A DNA stretch of 64,000 bases. Source: Helicostylum pulchrum (lineage: Eukaryota > Mucoromycota > Mucoromycetes > Mucorales > Mucoraceae). A model generated the notes under the pieces. It saw nothing but the letters and a program-made list of their open reading frames with translations. It did not search any database and had not been told where the DNA came from. Where the stretch lies: contig JAIXMO010000028.1 in NCBI GenBank assembly GCA_025677825.1, forward strand, positions 310,001 to 374,000. Reading direction: 5' to 3'. Shown here piece by piece: positions 61,354-64,000 of this stretch (position 1 is the first letter of the stretch; the number at the start of each line of letters is the position of its first letter). The translations under genes and the position numbers were made by a program.

Positions 61354-62655
61354 ACTTATTTTTTTCATATAGCATACACTTTTTTTTTTCAATAGAATAT
61401 ACATTTATTTAATTAATAAATTTTTTTTTTATAATACTGTATTTCCCCATGTTTTCCCGAAGATTAGATTTCTCCGCATGAAAAATAAAGTAACGGTAAA
61501 AAAAAAAAAAAATTAAAAGTGTAAAAGGAAATCGAAAATGATCAATTACATAATTGACTCGTTACCGACTATGTGAAGAGACTATAGTTTGTACTCCTTT
61601 TCAATATAGAGAATATACAAAGGGGTACTTTCTGTTAAATTGCTGGTAAAAAAATGAATCATCTCAAAGTTTAGCAATTAGGATGTGGTGAAATAAACAG
61701 GTGCCACAAGCGGATCCGTATATGAGTTTTTTATTTAGTACCCTCTTTGACAGCCACAGCTGAAACTGACCTGAACTCCTGGAGACTATACGATGCAGCA
61801 GGTAAACTTATTAACTCTATTGGTACAAAAAGCTGCCTACGACATTTTACTACAATTTACATTACTGAAATTCGAGCATACTTCACTTTACATAAAAAAC
61901 AAGCTAAGCACAGAAGCAATTTTGAAGATCAATCTTGTGCTATTCTCTCGAGAATATTTTAACAAAATACATGATTAGTACCCGAAAAGGTGTCATTAAG
62001 GACTTTAACATTAAGGTAATCGTGTATATCACCTCCTGTTATTTCATCGGACCTTTTTTTTTTTTTGACAAAATGGAAAGAGGGATGTGTGTTTCAAGTC
62101 AGTAATTTCAAACTGTACCTTAGAAAATACAAGATGTTTGATCTATTCCCAATGACACAAGAAGTATATAAAATACCTAAGATCAACGTTTTTTATATAC
62201 GATTTAATGTGACATTGACACCGACATAGACGCCGATACCAACACCGCAATGGACAGTTGACATTGATGCCCGGCCTGCCAAATGTGTACGGGTAACTGG
62301 GGGAAAACCGGATCTTCAAACGGGATTTTTTTTTTTTTTTTCTGTAAGGGTTGGTTGATTTATTCGTTAATAGGGCAAGAAAACGGTTTACATAGGCTAA
62401 TTCAATAATACTAAAAAAAAAAAAAAAGAACGGGACATGATTGAATTTGGTTTCAAAATAAAATAAAGTGCGTCAAAATAGAAAAAAATAGTCTTAAAAT
62501 AGAGTTTATATCTTGTGATTGAGTCAAGTAACCACTTAGTGTATGTATCCTAAAAAGGAACTCAAAATAATTGAATTATCTATTGTTTAAATAATGGGGC
62601 AACTGTCATTTCAACCGCATTCCATTTTGTTTGTTAAAAAAATATAAGTTTATTA
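61354..62655. other. convergent intergenic region, DIC1 to VAC8
   Basis: About 1.3 kb. A 71-codon open frame at 61747-61962 has no recognisable features. T-runs occur at 62054-62065 and 62325-62341. No gene supported. Confidence 0.5.
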
Positions 62656-63837
62656 TTATCGTTGTTTTTGACCCGCAGACCTTCTATGTTCTTCAATTGG
62701 ATGTGAAGCTTTAAACGGTTGTAAAATATTCCAAACACGTTTAGCCAATACATGAATATCATTTGTGTCAGCAAAATCCGGTTCATTATTTTTATTTGCA
62801 ATTCTAGAAATAGAGGTCATGATTTCATTGGATTGAGTAATCTTTGTCACAAGCTCCACATCTATATAAAGTATATGTAAGTCATCCGTCCCCTTCTCTC
62901 GCTTCTCTCTCTTCTTTGTACTTACTTGGTTCTTCAAGAAATTGTTCAATTGTCCATACACCAATATGTTGAAATGCAACATCGCTTTTTTCGCTAGTAA
63001 AATTTACCAAGAATTTTAATATACCGCCTTCAGGCTGCTGCCAGTATTTAATAAACGATGTATAATCCTTGATTTTAGAACTTAGGTTTCCTATGGCGGC
63101 AGCAGCATTACCTTGCACCTCTGCATTTGAATTCATGGTCATGGGTATCAAAACATCCAGTACACCCATAGATAATAACCGAGGCTTTAAATCATCACTT
63201 AGAGCCAGAACAGCAATTGCAGCGGTCATTTCGGTCTTGACGCTAATGGGTACCTGTTGAATTAAATGCTTTATACGTTCTACAGCACCAGCTTCGACAA
63301 TAGCTCTTTTATTACGCTCAGAACTTGCAGCCAAGTTTCGTAGAGTTGAGATAGCATGACATTGAATTTCCTCATTATCGTCATAAGATAACAATTCAAT
63401 TAACGGATTTACAAAGCCTTCGTCAATAATAGGGGATTCGTTAGACGGATGAATAGAGATGTTTCGAATACATGCAACTGAAGATAAGATTAAAGGTAAA
63501 AAAGAAGATTTAAGTAATCTTAATAAAGGCGGTAACCCTCTTGACTGTACTATCTCTAATTGATATCGTTCATCGGATGCTAAATTACGTAATGCTAAAG
63601 CAGCTTGACATTGTACTTTGAGTGATTTAGTATCCATTAATTGAATTAGATATTGACAAAGTCTGGAATCGGATTGTGAGAGTTTATGGCGGTTGGTGGC
63701 GTCGACAGCTATATTGCTAAGTGCCGTTGTACAGTAGTATTGAACATCTGGGTCGTGTGAACTAAGTAGGCTGATTAGAATAGGAATTGCACCTGCGTTA
63801 ACTAGCTGTTGACGATTTTCCTCTAGCATATAAATTT

Positions 63838-63871
<34 letters not shown>

Positions 63872-64000
63872 TGAGTTTATACATGTATCTTACGTGTGTG
63901 GGTCATGTTTAGTAAAGCTCCTGTTGCGTTTCTTTGAACTCTTTGGTCTTTTGATTTTGCTAAATCGATGAGTAACTTGAGTGCTTCTGAATTAGCAATA
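62656..64000 (-). CDS. VAC8: Vac8 armadillo-repeat vacuolar protein, 5'-truncated by the window edge
   Basis: Three exons are visible (64000-63894, 63822-62926, 62861-62656). The start codon lies beyond base 64000, so only the C-terminal ~400 residues are present. Armadillo repeats follow one another: [12 protein letters not shown] joined by splicing to [20 protein letters not shown], then [76 protein letters not shown] and [14 protein letters not shown]. This order and wording is that of Vac8, which links the vacuole to actin, the nucleus and the Cvt/autophagy machinery. The apparent ATG at 63829 is upstream of the acceptor and not a start. Confidence 0.95.
63840..63870. repeat. T31 homopolymer in a VAC8 intron
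   Basis: Thirty-one consecutive T inside the 71-base intron between the first two visible VAC8 exons; on the sense strand this is an A tract rather than a polypyrimidine tract. Confidence 0.9.

Noticed and set aside
63823..63829. ATG at 63829 as the start of the armadillo protein
   Set aside because: It lies in an intron: splicing 63894 to 63822 joins NMTHT to [11 protein letters not shown], as in Vac8.

Overview
The window is nuclear DNA of an early-diverging fungus, most likely a member of the Mucorales (Mucoromycota). It is very AT-rich with long poly-A/T tracts. Its genes carry many short introns (about 50-110 nt) with GT...AG ends. It encodes fungal hallmarks (Zn2Cys6 factors, Avl9, Vac8, Spt3, Atp12) next to genes that yeasts lack (hamartin/TSC1, FAM72, a cyclic-nucleotide phosphodiesterase with a receiver-like domain). 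It also holds decayed relics of Mucorales-type mobile elements. I reconstructed the gene models by hand. Nearly all were checked for reading-frame continuity across every exon junction.

Layout. 0-5 kb: a receiver-like/PDEase phosphodiesterase, a CENP-Q-like coiled-coil protein and a 90-residue helix-turn-helix protein. 5.9-8.5 kb: mitochondrial ribosomal protein uL16m and a glutamine-rich Zn2Cys6 factor. 8.9-16.1 kb, all on the minus strand: an FSH1-type serine hydrolase, TSC1/hamartin, a Ser-rich orphan and a GDSL phospholipase B. 17.2-24.5 kb: an alpha-arrestin, a tiny secreted/anchored protein, a PKA catalytic subunit and a sugar transporter. 26.8-31.2 kb: an Sds3/BRMS1-type Sin3-HDAC subunit containing what looks like a minor-spliceosome AT-AC intron, the F1-ATPase chaperone Atp12, and a CBS-domain protein. 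31.3-37.2 kb: an accessory block with a broken Fanzor/TnpB-like gene and other relics. 37.2-42.2 kb: a PAQR (Izh3-like) receptor, Spt3 of SAGA and a BRD7/9-type bromodomain protein. 42.2-44.5 kb: a second accessory block with another Fanzor-like tail. 44.5-57.4 kb: a Zn2Cys6 regulator, FAM72, two membrane proteins (one LEA2-like), Avl9, a 36-residue zinc-knuckle protein, a C1orf74-like anchored protein, a large Sel1-repeat protein and an unknown membrane protein. 57.6-60.4 kb: gene-poor, with a PD-(D/E)XK-type relic. 60.4-61.4 kb: a mitochondrial dicarboxylate carrier. 62.7 kb to the right edge: VAC8, 5'-truncated by the window end.

Functional themes. Several genes belong to nutrient and cAMP signalling (PDE, PKA catalytic subunit, TSC1, arrestin, CBS protein, sugar transporter). 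Three act in chromatin/transcription complexes (Sds3, Spt3, BRD7/9). Nothing indicates a physical gene cluster: neighbours are independent eukaryotic genes, often divergent or closely convergent pairs.

The most notable observations are: (1) a candidate U12-type AT-AC intron with an exact ATATCCTTT 5' site and exact TTCCTTAAC branch site, required to keep the Sds3 frame open; (2) a Fanzor-like pseudogene with recognisable zinc-ribbon and RuvC signatures plus a second fragment 11 kb away; (3) recurrent C9-C12 tracts on the sense strand shortly after stop codons; (4) an in-frame 15-nt microexon in the PKA gene; and (5) single-domain microproteins.
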